Shown piece by piece: positions 26,401-33,756 of a DNA stretch of 40,463 nt. Every line of letters begins with the position of its first letter. Within the stretch, counting starts at the first letter, position 1. The DNA lies in contig JAKPKU010000053.1 in the NCBI GenBank assembly GCA_029553545.1, forward strand, positions 1 to 40,463, in the 5' to 3' direction. This DNA is from Candidatus Cloacimonadota bacterium (GTDB taxonomy: Bacteria > Cloacimonadota > Cloacimonadia > Cloacimonadales > WRIO01). A program made the translations under genes and the position numbers. The notes under the pieces are model-generated. The model did not search any database, was not told the origin of the DNA, and worked only from the letters and a program-made list of their open reading frames with translations.

Positions 26401-27747
26401 AAATCAACTGATTCTGTCGATTCTTGGGAATATCAGCTGTTTAACAACTTTTCTACTAATGAAAAAGACTATGATTCGATGTTGGACTTGATACATAAGT
26501 CTTATAAAAACAACCAAAACTACACTTATAAACAGCCTGCATTTGCAATGCAATATAATGACATTGCCACCTTTTCATTGAATATTAGAAATAACACTAT
26601 TGGAGTGATTCTTCTCTTTAGTAAGCATGGCTCGCATTATTTTGCAGAAAAGATGATAAATCTACTCAACTCGCTCTGCAACCAAATCATTGTTATTATC
26701 GAGAATATTAGGCATAGTAACCTGGAAAAGTCTCATGCTGTACTGAGAGAAGAGCTTGAATCAGGCAATCAATTTACAAATATGATCGGCAAAAGCTCGA
26801 AGATGATAGAAATATTTGAACTGATAGATAAGATAAAAGACTCGCCTACCACAGTACTTGTCGAAGGACCAAGTGGTACTGGTAAAGAGCTAATTGCCAG
26901 GGCTATACATTATAATAGTAATCGCAGAAACAAGAAGTTTGTGGCTCAATACTGTGGAGCATTAACCGAAACACTATTGGAAAGTGAGCTCTTTGGTCAC
27001 GTCAAGGGATCCTTTACAGGCGCTACACATGATAAGAAAGGACTATTTGAAGTCGCTGATGGAGGGACTTTCTTCTTAGATGAGATAGCTGATATCAGCC
27101 TCTCTACACAAGCAAAATTGCTACGCTTTTTGCAAGAAGGTGAGATAAAAAGAGTCGGGTCAACCGTCACAGAAAAAGTCGATGTACGCGTCATTTGCGC
27201 TACTAATACCTCGATGATGGAGAGAGTAAAACAAGGAGAATTTCGTTTAGACTTGTACTATCGACTCAATGTTATCAGAATACAAATGCCTTCTCTACAA
27301 GAACGTAAGTCAGATATACCACTGTTAGCAATTCACTTTCTCGATAAATATAAACAAAGAATTAATAAAAAGATCATCGGAATCACCGACGAAGCAATGA
27401 GATGCTTGGTCAATTATGAGTGGCCTGGTAATATTAGACAACTTGAAAATGAGATCGAGCGAGCTGTTACTCTGGCAGAAAATGATAGTCTAATCAAAGC
27501 AAGTGACTGGTCTGAAGAAGTATACAGATATCAAGAAAACAAAGATTTAGGCAAAGATGAAAACGTTAAAAAAACTTTAAAAGAAGCAATAGAAGACTTG
27601 GAAAAGCAAATGATCCTGAACACTATGGCAGAAGTCGGAGGAAATCAAAGTCATGCAGCGATTATGCTTGGCATCAGTAGGCAGGGGTTAATTAAAAAAC
27701 TAAAACGTTATGCCCCCACAGATGAACAGGATGAAGTAGATGAGTAA
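23449..27747 (+). CDS. Giant multidomain regulator: ATPase-TPR-GAF-sigma54 activator-Fis HTH
   Basis: The 1432-residue protein starts at ATG 23449 behind TAGGAGTGA. An N-terminal AAA/STAND-type ATPase (about 1-330) has Walker A GHSGTGKS (39-46) and a Walker B-like MVLLIDSAD. TPR repeats follow (about 370-930; recurring YNNLG motifs), then a GAF-like domain (about 945-1095). The sigma54 AAA+ domain (about 1110-1345) has GPSGTGKE (1140-1147), GSFTGA (1187-1192, for the usual GAFTGA) and FFLDEIADI. A Fis-type helix-turn-helix ends it (NQSHAAIMLGISRQGLIKKL). It should activate RpoN-dependent promoters. The ATPase-TPR front resembles MalT-like sensors that assemble on ligand. It overlaps the next gene by 8 bp. 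Its targets are unknown. Confidence 0.92.
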   Translation: MKDVLEKSLTQILANKSDLIDDILLELGSETSQLIEIFGHSGTGKSYLFRKLSEVLKSKKIMHVNYIPSYFVFNHISDLLQSISKQIDTTLFTEIRASWNAKSTNKYNFFYYLSSILREKELLKPMVLLIDSADILDQYTIDFIQYFIQFVSSYKIHIVAFTSRELFPFSTKKNLEYFKAHEISLILNELFLSEPKENDIDAEIIESITGGNLFLIENIIASSIVDGKGSRAELHRQLNKTTNAENLYSERLEQLNEKELETMLYILLCDGSAKPPVLEELLGIKSQALQKIINRLEKGHYIGVNEDNFYIKKVGFFDKFIKDKANNSFASYTNNFFDYLKRKNVNEASYIKHYFLKNKYMPAAVKKEIAYLKDINDHNALLEVFELSLKHIKQVKEQISMQKDLGISYRNIKQYEKASDVFRYILKISIANDYPVEEIAYLLAKTLFDLSSYKFALEIIKTYYSDNFDPVWKAQFEHLRAEILTDQEDFNEAIKSIDKTLEYAISIDDKDFSKSIQAEAKKTVGKIYYYINMLEKAESAFKEAESIYKSIKCNYGLAAIYNNLGVIKMFQGDWEETERLYLESLKLEQEHYNLEGIAVCYNNLGSLADDQGDYKKSLTYFNEALSIQKLLAERYNISNCYNNIGVTYMDNREYDKAIEAYEKSLQTAVSFNLFKNIIASLNNLGAVYFIVGNWTKAIEYYESAIKKSEEMGFMEGLLRSYNNLGELYEKRGEYNLAHDLYIKGQNIINNINDDYLKAELFGNLGSVLTQLHKFGEAYGYLVESFDFFKSLNAKDKILESSIKHAWYFILTHNNESADYYLKLAEKTALELNNQLHLGNINIMRAMLEKRDIEVSKPYLEKAIEIFKTNQNLFELSLAYYEYAVLLNDMGDWEQALHILTNNISIVKNYGAIKFLEQNELLSQKIAKEHSGELKETKFQESLLNKFSEVIQKLNSITDFITLLETSLELLVEFSEADGGILSLYKSTDSVDSWEYQLFNNFSTNEKDYDSMLDLIHKSYKNNQNYTYKQPAFAMQYNDIATFSLNIRNNTIGVILLFSKHGSHYFAEKMINLLNSLCNQIIVIIENIRHSNLEKSHAVLREELESGNQFTNMIGKSSKMIEIFELIDKIKDSPTTVLVEGPSGTGKELIARAIHYNSNRRNKKFVAQYCGALTETLLESELFGHVKGSFTGATHDKKGLFEVADGGTFFLDEIADISLSTQAKLLRFLQEGEIKRVGSTVTEKVDVRVICATNTSMMERVKQGEFRLDLYYRLNVIRIQMPSLQERKSDIPLLAIHFLDKYKQRINKKIIGITDEAMRCLVNYEWPGNIRQLENEIERAVTLAENDSLIKASDWSEEVYRYQENKDLGKDENVKKTLKEAIEDLEKQMILNTMAEVGGNQSHAAIMLGISRQGLIKKLKRYAPTDEQDEVDE

Positions 27748-30595
27748 TGATATTAGATCCCAGTTTTCTTTTGTTGTTTTTGACCTCGAGACAACTGGTT
27801 TAAGTAGTTATAATGATGAAATTATTGAAATAGCAGCTGTTCGTTTTGAAAATGGCTCTGTCACAGACTCTTTTACAACATTGATCAAGCCACAAAAGGA
27901 AGTGCCGCCCTTTATCTACAAATTAACGAATATCACCCAAAAAGAGCTTGATAAAGGAACGACTATCAATAAGGCATTGAAAGAGTTTTATGACTTTATC
28001 AAACCAAGCGATATGTTGCTGGCACACAATGCCCCCTTTGATGTAGCTTTCCTCAATGCAAAAAGCTTTGCAGTAATGAAGCACAAATTACTCAATGATG
28101 TGCTTGACTCATGCGATTTTGCCAGAATATTTCTTCCAACCCTCAATAATCACAAGCTGGAAACTCTGGTGGAATACTACGGCTTAGAAAATGCTGGAGC
28201 ACATCGTGCTGTCAATGACTCTGAAGTAACTGGACAAGTTTTTTACAAAATGCTGGAAGAAGCTGTAGAGAGCATTTCTCTTGATACAATAAATTTCCTA
28301 TATAATGTGGCTGACTTTAGCGACAACTCCTCTGCGCTAACAGAAGTATTGGAGAAACTAAGAAAACATATTATCAAGCATTCATTAGTGAAAGGAAAGA
28401 CTGAAAAAAAACAGTTCCAAAACCAAAACTATATAAAACATGAGCCCAAAAATCATTCATCTTATGAGATAAATGACATTTTTGAAGAAAATGGTTTGTT
28501 AAAGAAAAGCTTTGATAGCTATCAGGTGAGAACTGGACAAATAGAAATGGCAAAAGCCGTTTTAGCAGCACAAGAAAAGGATGAATATTTGCTTGTTGAA
28601 GCAGGCACAGGCGTTGGTAAATCGCTGGCTTATCTTATCCCTTCAATTCAATTCTGCTTCAGAAAAGGTGAAAAAGTTGTTGTCTCTACAAATACCAAAA
28701 ACTTGCAAGAACAATTGATCACTAAAGACTTGCCATTAATACAAAATGCAATTGATACGCCATTTACCGCTACCATAGTCAAAGGGCGTGAAAACTATAT
28801 TTGCCTCAAAAAATGGAAAGAGATATACAGAGAATTATCTCAAAGCACCACTATACAAAACTTCTCAAAATTTGAAGCTTATGGGCTATTATACCTTGCA
28901 GTTTGGGCAAATAATACAAAGTCTGGAGATATTTCAGAAAACAATGCCTTCGAGAGCTCTGACTATTCAATGATCTGGAAAAGAGTAGCTTCCGAAAGAC
29001 ATCAATGTAGCGGCAAAAAATGCCCTGAATATGCATCTTGTTTCTTGATGAATATACGCTTTAAAGCAGAAAAATCTAATATTGTCATAGTAAATCATTC
29101 GCTTTTATTCTCTGATTTTATGAATGAAAACAATGCCTTGGGCGCTGTAAACTACTTGATTGTAGACGAAGCACATAATTTATTAAACTCGGCAGCGCAG
29201 CATTTAGGCTTATCAATAGGCTATTATGATATAAATAACTTTTTAAACGCCATGTATTATAATGGTAAAAAATACCAAAATGGGCTTTTGGTAAACCTGA
29301 AAATAAGCGCCATGAAAAGCACTATAGTTAATTCGAAAAAGGAATATCTGGTAAAAATAGTCGATGAAATGATCACCATAATTGAAGAAGAGGATGCTAA
29401 TGTTAGCCAATTATTTAAGGCAATTGCAGCTTATGCACAAGAATCGAATAATTATGGAAAGATTAGAATTAAAGATATCAATAAATTTCAAGATTTTACT
29501 AATGAATCAATTAAACTTATCGCCTTCTTATCTTCATTGCTCCAGAGATCTGAACAGCTTATCGAGATCATGAAAGGGGTAAGCGCTGATAAATTTAATG
29601 ATTATGACAATCAAATGACCACAGTTGAAGGCATCAGCGAAAGGCTCTTTGAGATTATTAATAATGTGAAAACCTTGCAATCACCAGACTTGGAAGATTA
29701 TACAATGTGGTTTTCGACAATAAAAGCAAAAGATGAAAACTACCCTGCTGGAGTTGTTAATTATGCGCCAATAGAAGTGAATAAGATTTTGCCTGATCTC
29801 ATCTTTCATAAGGTGAAGAGCATAGTCTTTACTTCTGCAACTTTGGCTTTGAGAGGCACGTTTAAATACTTCACAGCAAATCTTGGTCTGGATAATACAC
29901 AAAACATTGTCATCAATGAGACAATAGCTGAATCGCCTTTTGATTATCACAAGCAGGTTGTGGTGCTAAATACCACTTACTTGCCAGACAATAAAGACCC
30001 CTATTTTGCCCCACAAAGTATAGACTTATTAAAAAGGATAATCGAAGCAAACAAGGTCGGTACAATGGTCCTATTTACGTCGTATAAAGACCTCAATACC
30101 GCATATGATGAACTTAGTACCACCTGCTATGAAAAGGATATAAATCTTTTAGCTCAAGGTAAAACTGGCGGACGTAATAGCATTTTGAAAGACTTTATCA
30201 AACAGAAAAATGCTGTCTTATTAGGCACAAGCTCATTTTGGGAGGGAGTAGATGTGCAAGGTGAATCTTTGTCATTACTTGTACTCTACAAATTACCTTT
30301 CCAAGTACCGTCAGAACCTACAGTCGAAGCTTATATCGAAAAGCTTGAAAAGCAAAATAAGAACTCCTTTATGCACTACTCTTTACCCAATGCACTGCTT
30401 AAAATGAGACAGGGATTTGGCAGACTAATTAGAAGCAAAGATGACAATGGCGTGGTGCTAATCTTGGATAATCGTATAAAACTAAAGCAGTATGGAAAGT
30501 ATTTTGAGCAGATTTTACCCACTAATATTCGCTTTATGCAAAACCCAGAGCAAACCCTCAGTAATATAAAAATGTGGTTTGAGAAAATAAAATGA
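27740..30595 (+). CDS. dinG: DnaQ-type 3'-5' exonuclease fused to a DinG-family iron-sulfur helicase
   Basis: The 951-residue protein begins with a DEDDh exonuclease domain (about 8-175; Asp15-Glu17 in VVFDLETTGL, AHNAPFDVAFL, and GAHRAVNDSEVT with the final His and Asp). The XPD/DinG-type superfamily 2 helicase follows, with Walker A AGTGVGKS (288-295), DEAH (476-479), and four Cys (355, 423, 428, 434) spaced as a 4Fe-4S ligand set. The C-terminal motifs GTSSFWEGVDVQG and RQGFGRLIRS are intact. The fused layout is that of Gram-positive-type DinG rather than the E. coli protein. It probably unwinds or degrades structured DNA in repair. The ATG overlaps the regulator gene by 8 bp, so the two are translated together. 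Confidence 0.94.
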   Translation: MSNDIRSQFSFVVFDLETTGLSSYNDEIIEIAAVRFENGSVTDSFTTLIKPQKEVPPFIYKLTNITQKELDKGTTINKALKEFYDFIKPSDMLLAHNAPFDVAFLNAKSFAVMKHKLLNDVLDSCDFARIFLPTLNNHKLETLVEYYGLENAGAHRAVNDSEVTGQVFYKMLEEAVESISLDTINFLYNVADFSDNSSALTEVLEKLRKHIIKHSLVKGKTEKKQFQNQNYIKHEPKNHSSYEINDIFEENGLLKKSFDSYQVRTGQIEMAKAVLAAQEKDEYLLVEAGTGVGKSLAYLIPSIQFCFRKGEKVVVSTNTKNLQEQLITKDLPLIQNAIDTPFTATIVKGRENYICLKKWKEIYRELSQSTTIQNFSKFEAYGLLYLAVWANNTKSGDISENNAFESSDYSMIWKRVASERHQCSGKKCPEYASCFLMNIRFKAEKSNIVIVNHSLLFSDFMNENNALGAVNYLIVDEAHNLLNSAAQHLGLSIGYYDINNFLNAMYYNGKKYQNGLLVNLKISAMKSTIVNSKKEYLVKIVDEMITIIEEEDANVSQLFKAIAAYAQESNNYGKIRIKDINKFQDFTNESIKLIAFLSSLLQRSEQLIEIMKGVSADKFNDYDNQMTTVEGISERLFEIINNVKTLQSPDLEDYTMWFSTIKAKDENYPAGVVNYAPIEVNKILPDLIFHKVKSIVFTSATLALRGTFKYFTANLGLDNTQNIVINETIAESPFDYHKQVVVLNTTYLPDNKDPYFAPQSIDLLKRIIEANKVGTMVLFTSYKDLNTAYDELSTTCYEKDINLLAQGKTGGRNSILKDFIKQKNAVLLGTSSFWEGVDVQGESLSLLVLYKLPFQVPSEPTVEAYIEKLEKQNKNSFMHYSLPNALLKMRQGFGRLIRSKDDNGVVLILDNRIKLKQYGKYFEQILPTNIRFMQNPEQTLSNIKMWFEKIK

Positions 30596-30604
30596 TAAAA
30601 TCAG

Positions 30605-30633
30605 TTGACAAAAAAAGACAATCTGTTTATTAT
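30605..30633 (+). promoter_or_regulatory. Promoter of the EIIA-CBS gene
   Basis: TTGACA (30605-30610) and TATTAT (30628-30633) are 17 bp apart, a near-consensus promoter 10 bp after the dinG stop. Transcription would start around 30640, at the AAGGAG site (30641-30646). Confidence 0.8.
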
Positions 30634-30652
30634 TTTTTCAAAGGAGTGTAAC

Positions 30653-31561
30653 ATGGCTATAATGCAGTTTTCAAGTTTATTAAACAAAGATTTCATCAAA
30701 CTTAATGTCTGTTCGGAAACAAAAGAAGACATTTACAAAGAGCTATTGAATGAAATTTGCCACAAATACAAACTACCAATAAGTTGCGAAGCTTTATTTG
30801 ATAAAATTGTTGAGCGTGATCATGAGACAAGCACAGTTTTTCCTACAGAAGTTGCCATACCACATGTTCATGTTGCAGGGCTTAATGATGCAATCATAGC
30901 AATTGCAACACCAAAAACGCCATTGGTAACAGAGCATGGCACCGTAAAAATGTTAATTATGGTGATCTCTGATCCACAGCAAAACACTTTATATTTACAC
31001 ATCTTACAATGCATTATCAAACTTTCAAAAAATATTGAATTCTTCAACAAATTATTAGAGGTAAAAAAGCCTGAAGAATTTATTAATCTCATATCCAAAG
31101 AAGACTTTGCACTCAATAAAAACGTTACTGTTAGTGATATTATGAACACCCATATCATCTATGCACGCCCAAGTATGACTTTGAAAGAACTTGGCAATCT
31201 CTTTTATGACAAGAATTACAACTATACCCCTGTCGTCGATAAGGCTTTAAATGTTATTGGCGAAGTAACGGTGCTTGATTTGCTTATGTCGAGCTTTCCT
31301 GTTTATACTAATTACCTTGGCAATATGCAGTTTTTGAAAACTTTTGAACCATTTGAAAAGCTTTTAAAAGAAGAAAATAATATAAAAGTATCAGATATTA
31401 TGCAAGAATTAACATGCAAAATTTCACCCGACAGCACACTAATCGAAGCACTTTTTGTCATGAAAAAGAATAAAAGACGAAACCTGCCCGTTATGATTGA
31501 CAATAAAATAGTCGGAATTATCAGTTTTACAGACATATTTAGAAAGATTATTAAAGGCTAA
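30653..31561 (+). CDS. PTS EIIA type-2 (PtsN-like) domain fused to a CBS domain pair
   Basis: The start is ATG 30653 behind AAGGAGTG; upstream codons overlap the promoter. The 302-residue cytoplasmic protein has an EIIA-2 domain (about 1-150) with the phosphorylatable His71 in EVAIPHVHVAG, at almost the same position as His73 of E. coli PtsN. Two CBS motifs follow (about 160-225, TVSDIMNTHIIYARPSMTL; about 240-302, KVSDIMQELTCKISPDSTL), a Bateman module that usually binds adenine nucleotides. No EI, HPr or sugar-specific PTS gene is in the window. This suggests regulation that combines PTS phosphorylation with an energy signal, rather than sugar uptake. The target is not shown by context. Confidence 0.92.
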   Translation: MAIMQFSSLLNKDFIKLNVCSETKEDIYKELLNEICHKYKLPISCEALFDKIVERDHETSTVFPTEVAIPHVHVAGLNDAIIAIATPKTPLVTEHGTVKMLIMVISDPQQNTLYLHILQCIIKLSKNIEFFNKLLEVKKPEEFINLISKEDFALNKNVTVSDIMNTHIIYARPSMTLKELGNLFYDKNYNYTPVVDKALNVIGEVTVLDLLMSSFPVYTNYLGNMQFLKTFEPFEKLLKEENNIKVSDIMQELTCKISPDSTLIEALFVMKKNKRRNLPVMIDNKIVGIISFTDIFRKIIKG

Positions 31562-31626
31562 AGTATTATAATGTTGCCAATAAATATCTGTGTTTATAAT
31601 AAAAAAATAATTATTATAAAAAGCAA

Positions 31627-31655
31627 TTGACAAAAAATGGCTAAAGAATTATTTA
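31627..31655 (+). promoter_or_regulatory. Promoter of the pilin-like gene
   Basis: TTGACA (31627-31632) and TATTTA (31650-31655) are 17 bp apart. The leader would be about 33 nt, with AGGGAGG just before the ATG at 31695. Confidence 0.7.
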
Positions 31656-31694
31656 ACAATAAGAATAGATTATTATGATTATAAGGGAGGCAAA

Positions 31695-32144
31695 ATGGCT
31701 AAAGAAAATAAACAAAGCCAAGTAAATCCAGATGAAATAAGTGTTTCAGGAATAAAAAACTTTTCGCTTATCGACTTATTAATGATTATTATGATTGTTG
31801 GTTTGGTAGCATTAGCAGTATTTCCAAAGATTCAAGACTCAAAAAATGAAAAAATCATAATTAATAGTTTAACAAAAATGAACTTGATCATCAAAGCTAA
31901 TGAACAATTTAAAAAAGAAGATGGTGATTATGCTTTTGACATCTCACAGCTTAATTTGAAAGACGAATTGAAAGATGATTTCTTTGAATTTACACTAAAT
32001 GATACTGCAATCGTGGCAACTTCAAACAAGCTCACATTAAACCCTGTAACTTACTATTATTTGCTTAATGAACAAGGCTTTCGTATAATGCCAGATTCAA
32101 AAAAAGTAATAGACGAATCTATCTTTGATAAACCTGGAAAATAA
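31695..32144 (+). CDS. Atypical type IV pilin-like/pseudopilin protein
   Basis: The 149-residue protein has a 22-residue charged leader followed by a hydrophobic helix of pilin type: NFSLIDLLMIIMIVGLVALA, then FPKIQDSK. In canonical prepilins the cut site is G/FTLIE. Here the residue before the cut is Asn22 and position +5 is Asp27 instead of Glu. The C-terminal ~100 residues are acidic and beta-rich with no Cys pair, as in minor pseudopilins. Prepilin peptidase may or may not process it; if not, it would stay a membrane protein with one helix. It has its own promoter and a terminator right after, and no other pilus gene lies nearby. Confidence 0.75.
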   Translation: MAKENKQSQVNPDEISVSGIKNFSLIDLLMIIMIVGLVALAVFPKIQDSKNEKIIINSLTKMNLIIKANEQFKKEDGDYAFDISQLNLKDELKDDFFEFTLNDTAIVATSNKLTLNPVTYYYLLNEQGFRIMPDSKKVIDESIFDKPGK

Positions 32145-32161
32145 TTAGACATTCTTTTGAG

Positions 32162-32192
32162 AAAGTCTCGTATAAAAGCGAGACTTTTTTTA
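32162..32192 (+). terminator. Intrinsic terminator after the pilin-like gene
   Basis: AAAGTCTCG (32162-32170) and CGAGACTTT (32179-32187) form a 9-bp stem with an 8-nt loop, and the T-run extends to about 32191. The next gene's Shine-Dalgarno follows within 10 bp, so that gene depends on read-through or on a promoter I cannot see. Confidence 0.9.
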
Positions 32193-32205
32193 TTAAGGAG
32201 ACTTA

Positions 32206-33756
32206 TTGCAAATCCCTCTAATAGGGGCTTATGCTGAAATACACTATACTTTAAAAGGCTTAAAAGCTGCATACTATAACAATGCCCCAGAAATAATTAT
32301 TGATTTACCAAAGAGATGCATATTAAAACGTTGCAATACAATTCCTATTGCATTGATTGTTAAAGATGCTCATCTCTTCCCCACCTTGATAAATAATATC
32401 TCTCTGAAAATAAAATGCTCTGAAAAGACTGAAAAAATCAATCTGCCCTTTACTGAACAAATAAAGATCCCTTTTTATTCTCATATTTTTGAAATACCCA
32501 TCAAAGAAGAGTATTATAATAAAACACTACAACTATGGGTCAATTTTACTTATACAAATAAAAATAATAAGAAGATTAAAGCTATAAACGACAACTATAA
32601 AGCAATAGATAAACACTCTTTTTCCTGCTATATTGCTACAGATGATCTGCCGTTTCCAGATGATTTCAAAAAAGGTGAACCTCACTATCACAGTAATTAC
32701 ACTGCTGACCAAGTTGAGTTTGGCGCACCTCTTGAAATCGCTCAACGTTTTGCCTACTGTATGGGTATGGACTGGTTTTTTGTCACTGACCACTCTTATG
32801 ATTTAGACGATTCACCCGAAAACTATTTGGTAAATGACCCACACACACCAAAATGGTATCAGCAAGAAAAAGAAATTAGAAGCCTTGATAGAGATGAATT
32901 GCGGGTGGTGCAGGGTGAAGAAATTTCTATTGGCAACAAGAATAAGCAAAATGTACATCTCTTAGCCATAAATTATTCTTTTTTACCTGGCAAAGGAGAT
33001 AGTGCGGAGAAATGGTTTAGAAACAAACCTGATTTACAATTGTCTGATATTCAACAAAAAGACGATTCTTTGCTGATTGCAGCTCACCCATTTGATGAAG
33101 TACCCTTCTTACAAAAGATCAGCTTAAATAGAGGTTATTGGCACCTTGAAGACTTTGTGGATAATGATATTGACCTAATCCAAGCAATTAATTGCAATTC
33201 TTTGCCAAAAGTTTATTATGCGATCAATAGATGGAAGAATTATCTTTTAAAAGGCTCCAAACTCTATCTCTTAGCTGGTAATGATGCACATGGCAACTTC
33301 CAATTTATGAAGCAAATCAAGACGCCTTTCCTTAAACTCTTTATCAGCAAAAAACAAATATTTGCAAGCTTCTTTACTGCGTGCAAAACAAAAGCAAATG
33401 ACCCGATCTCTGGGATTAAAAGCAAATATATACTCGTCAGTAATGGACCATTTCTTGATTTTCAACTGAAAACTGAACGGCTGTATCATATTGGCGACAC
33501 CGTCAATGAAAAATCTGCTCAGCTTATCTTTCAGTGTAACAGTAGCTTAGAATTCGGTGAAATAATTATCACAAAATTATTCATAGGAGATCTTGACAAA
33601 CAAATAGAAATATGCTATGTTAAAAATATCAATAAAATGAGCATATCACTACCAAAAAGAGGATATATAAGAATGGAATGTTTAACTGAAAAAATGTTTA
33701 TTGCTATTAGCAACCCTATTTGGGTTGAGCAGCATGAGGATACTATGTATGATTAA
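32206..33756 (+). CDS. PHP-domain metal-dependent hydrolase (CehA/McbA-like)
   Basis: The start is TTG 32206 with AAGGAG 5 bp upstream (32195-32200). The 516-residue protein has no signal peptide. About 1-150 is a beta-rich N-terminal domain; the PHP metal site follows: His160 and His162 (EPHYHSNYTAD), Asp195-His196 (FFVTDHSYD), Glu near EGEEIS-type VVQGEEISIGN, His294 (IAAHPFD) and Asp360/His362 (AGNDAHGNF). PHP proteins are phosphoesterases or, in the CehA/McbA group, hydrolases of carbamate and other esters; the substrate cannot be read here. A C-terminal ~130 residues form another beta-rich domain. The gene overlaps the following histidine kinase by 8 bp, an unusual pairing. Confidence 0.88.
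   Translation: MQIPLIGAYAEIHYTLKGLKAAYYNNAPEIIIDLPKRCILKRCNTIPIALIVKDAHLFPTLINNISLKIKCSEKTEKINLPFTEQIKIPFYSHIFEIPIKEEYYNKTLQLWVNFTYTNKNNKKIKAINDNYKAIDKHSFSCYIATDDLPFPDDFKKGEPHYHSNYTADQVEFGAPLEIAQRFAYCMGMDWFFVTDHSYDLDDSPENYLVNDPHTPKWYQQEKEIRSLDRDELRVVQGEEISIGNKNKQNVHLLAINYSFLPGKGDSAEKWFRNKPDLQLSDIQQKDDSLLIAAHPFDEVPFLQKISLNRGYWHLEDFVDNDIDLIQAINCNSLPKVYYAINRWKNYLLKGSKLYLLAGNDAHGNFQFMKQIKTPFLKLFISKKQIFASFFTACKTKANDPISGIKSKYILVSNGPFLDFQLKTERLYHIGDTVNEKSAQLIFQCNSSLEFGEIIITKLFIGDLDKQIEICYVKNINKMSISLPKRGYIRMECLTEKMFIAISNPIWVEQHEDTMYD

Noticed and set aside
31593-31620. Perfect 10-bp inverted repeat TTTATAATAA/TTATTATAAA after the EIIA-CBS gene
   Set aside because: The stem is only A-T pairs and is not followed by a T-run, so it is unlikely to terminate; such palindromes are expected by chance in this AT-rich DNA.
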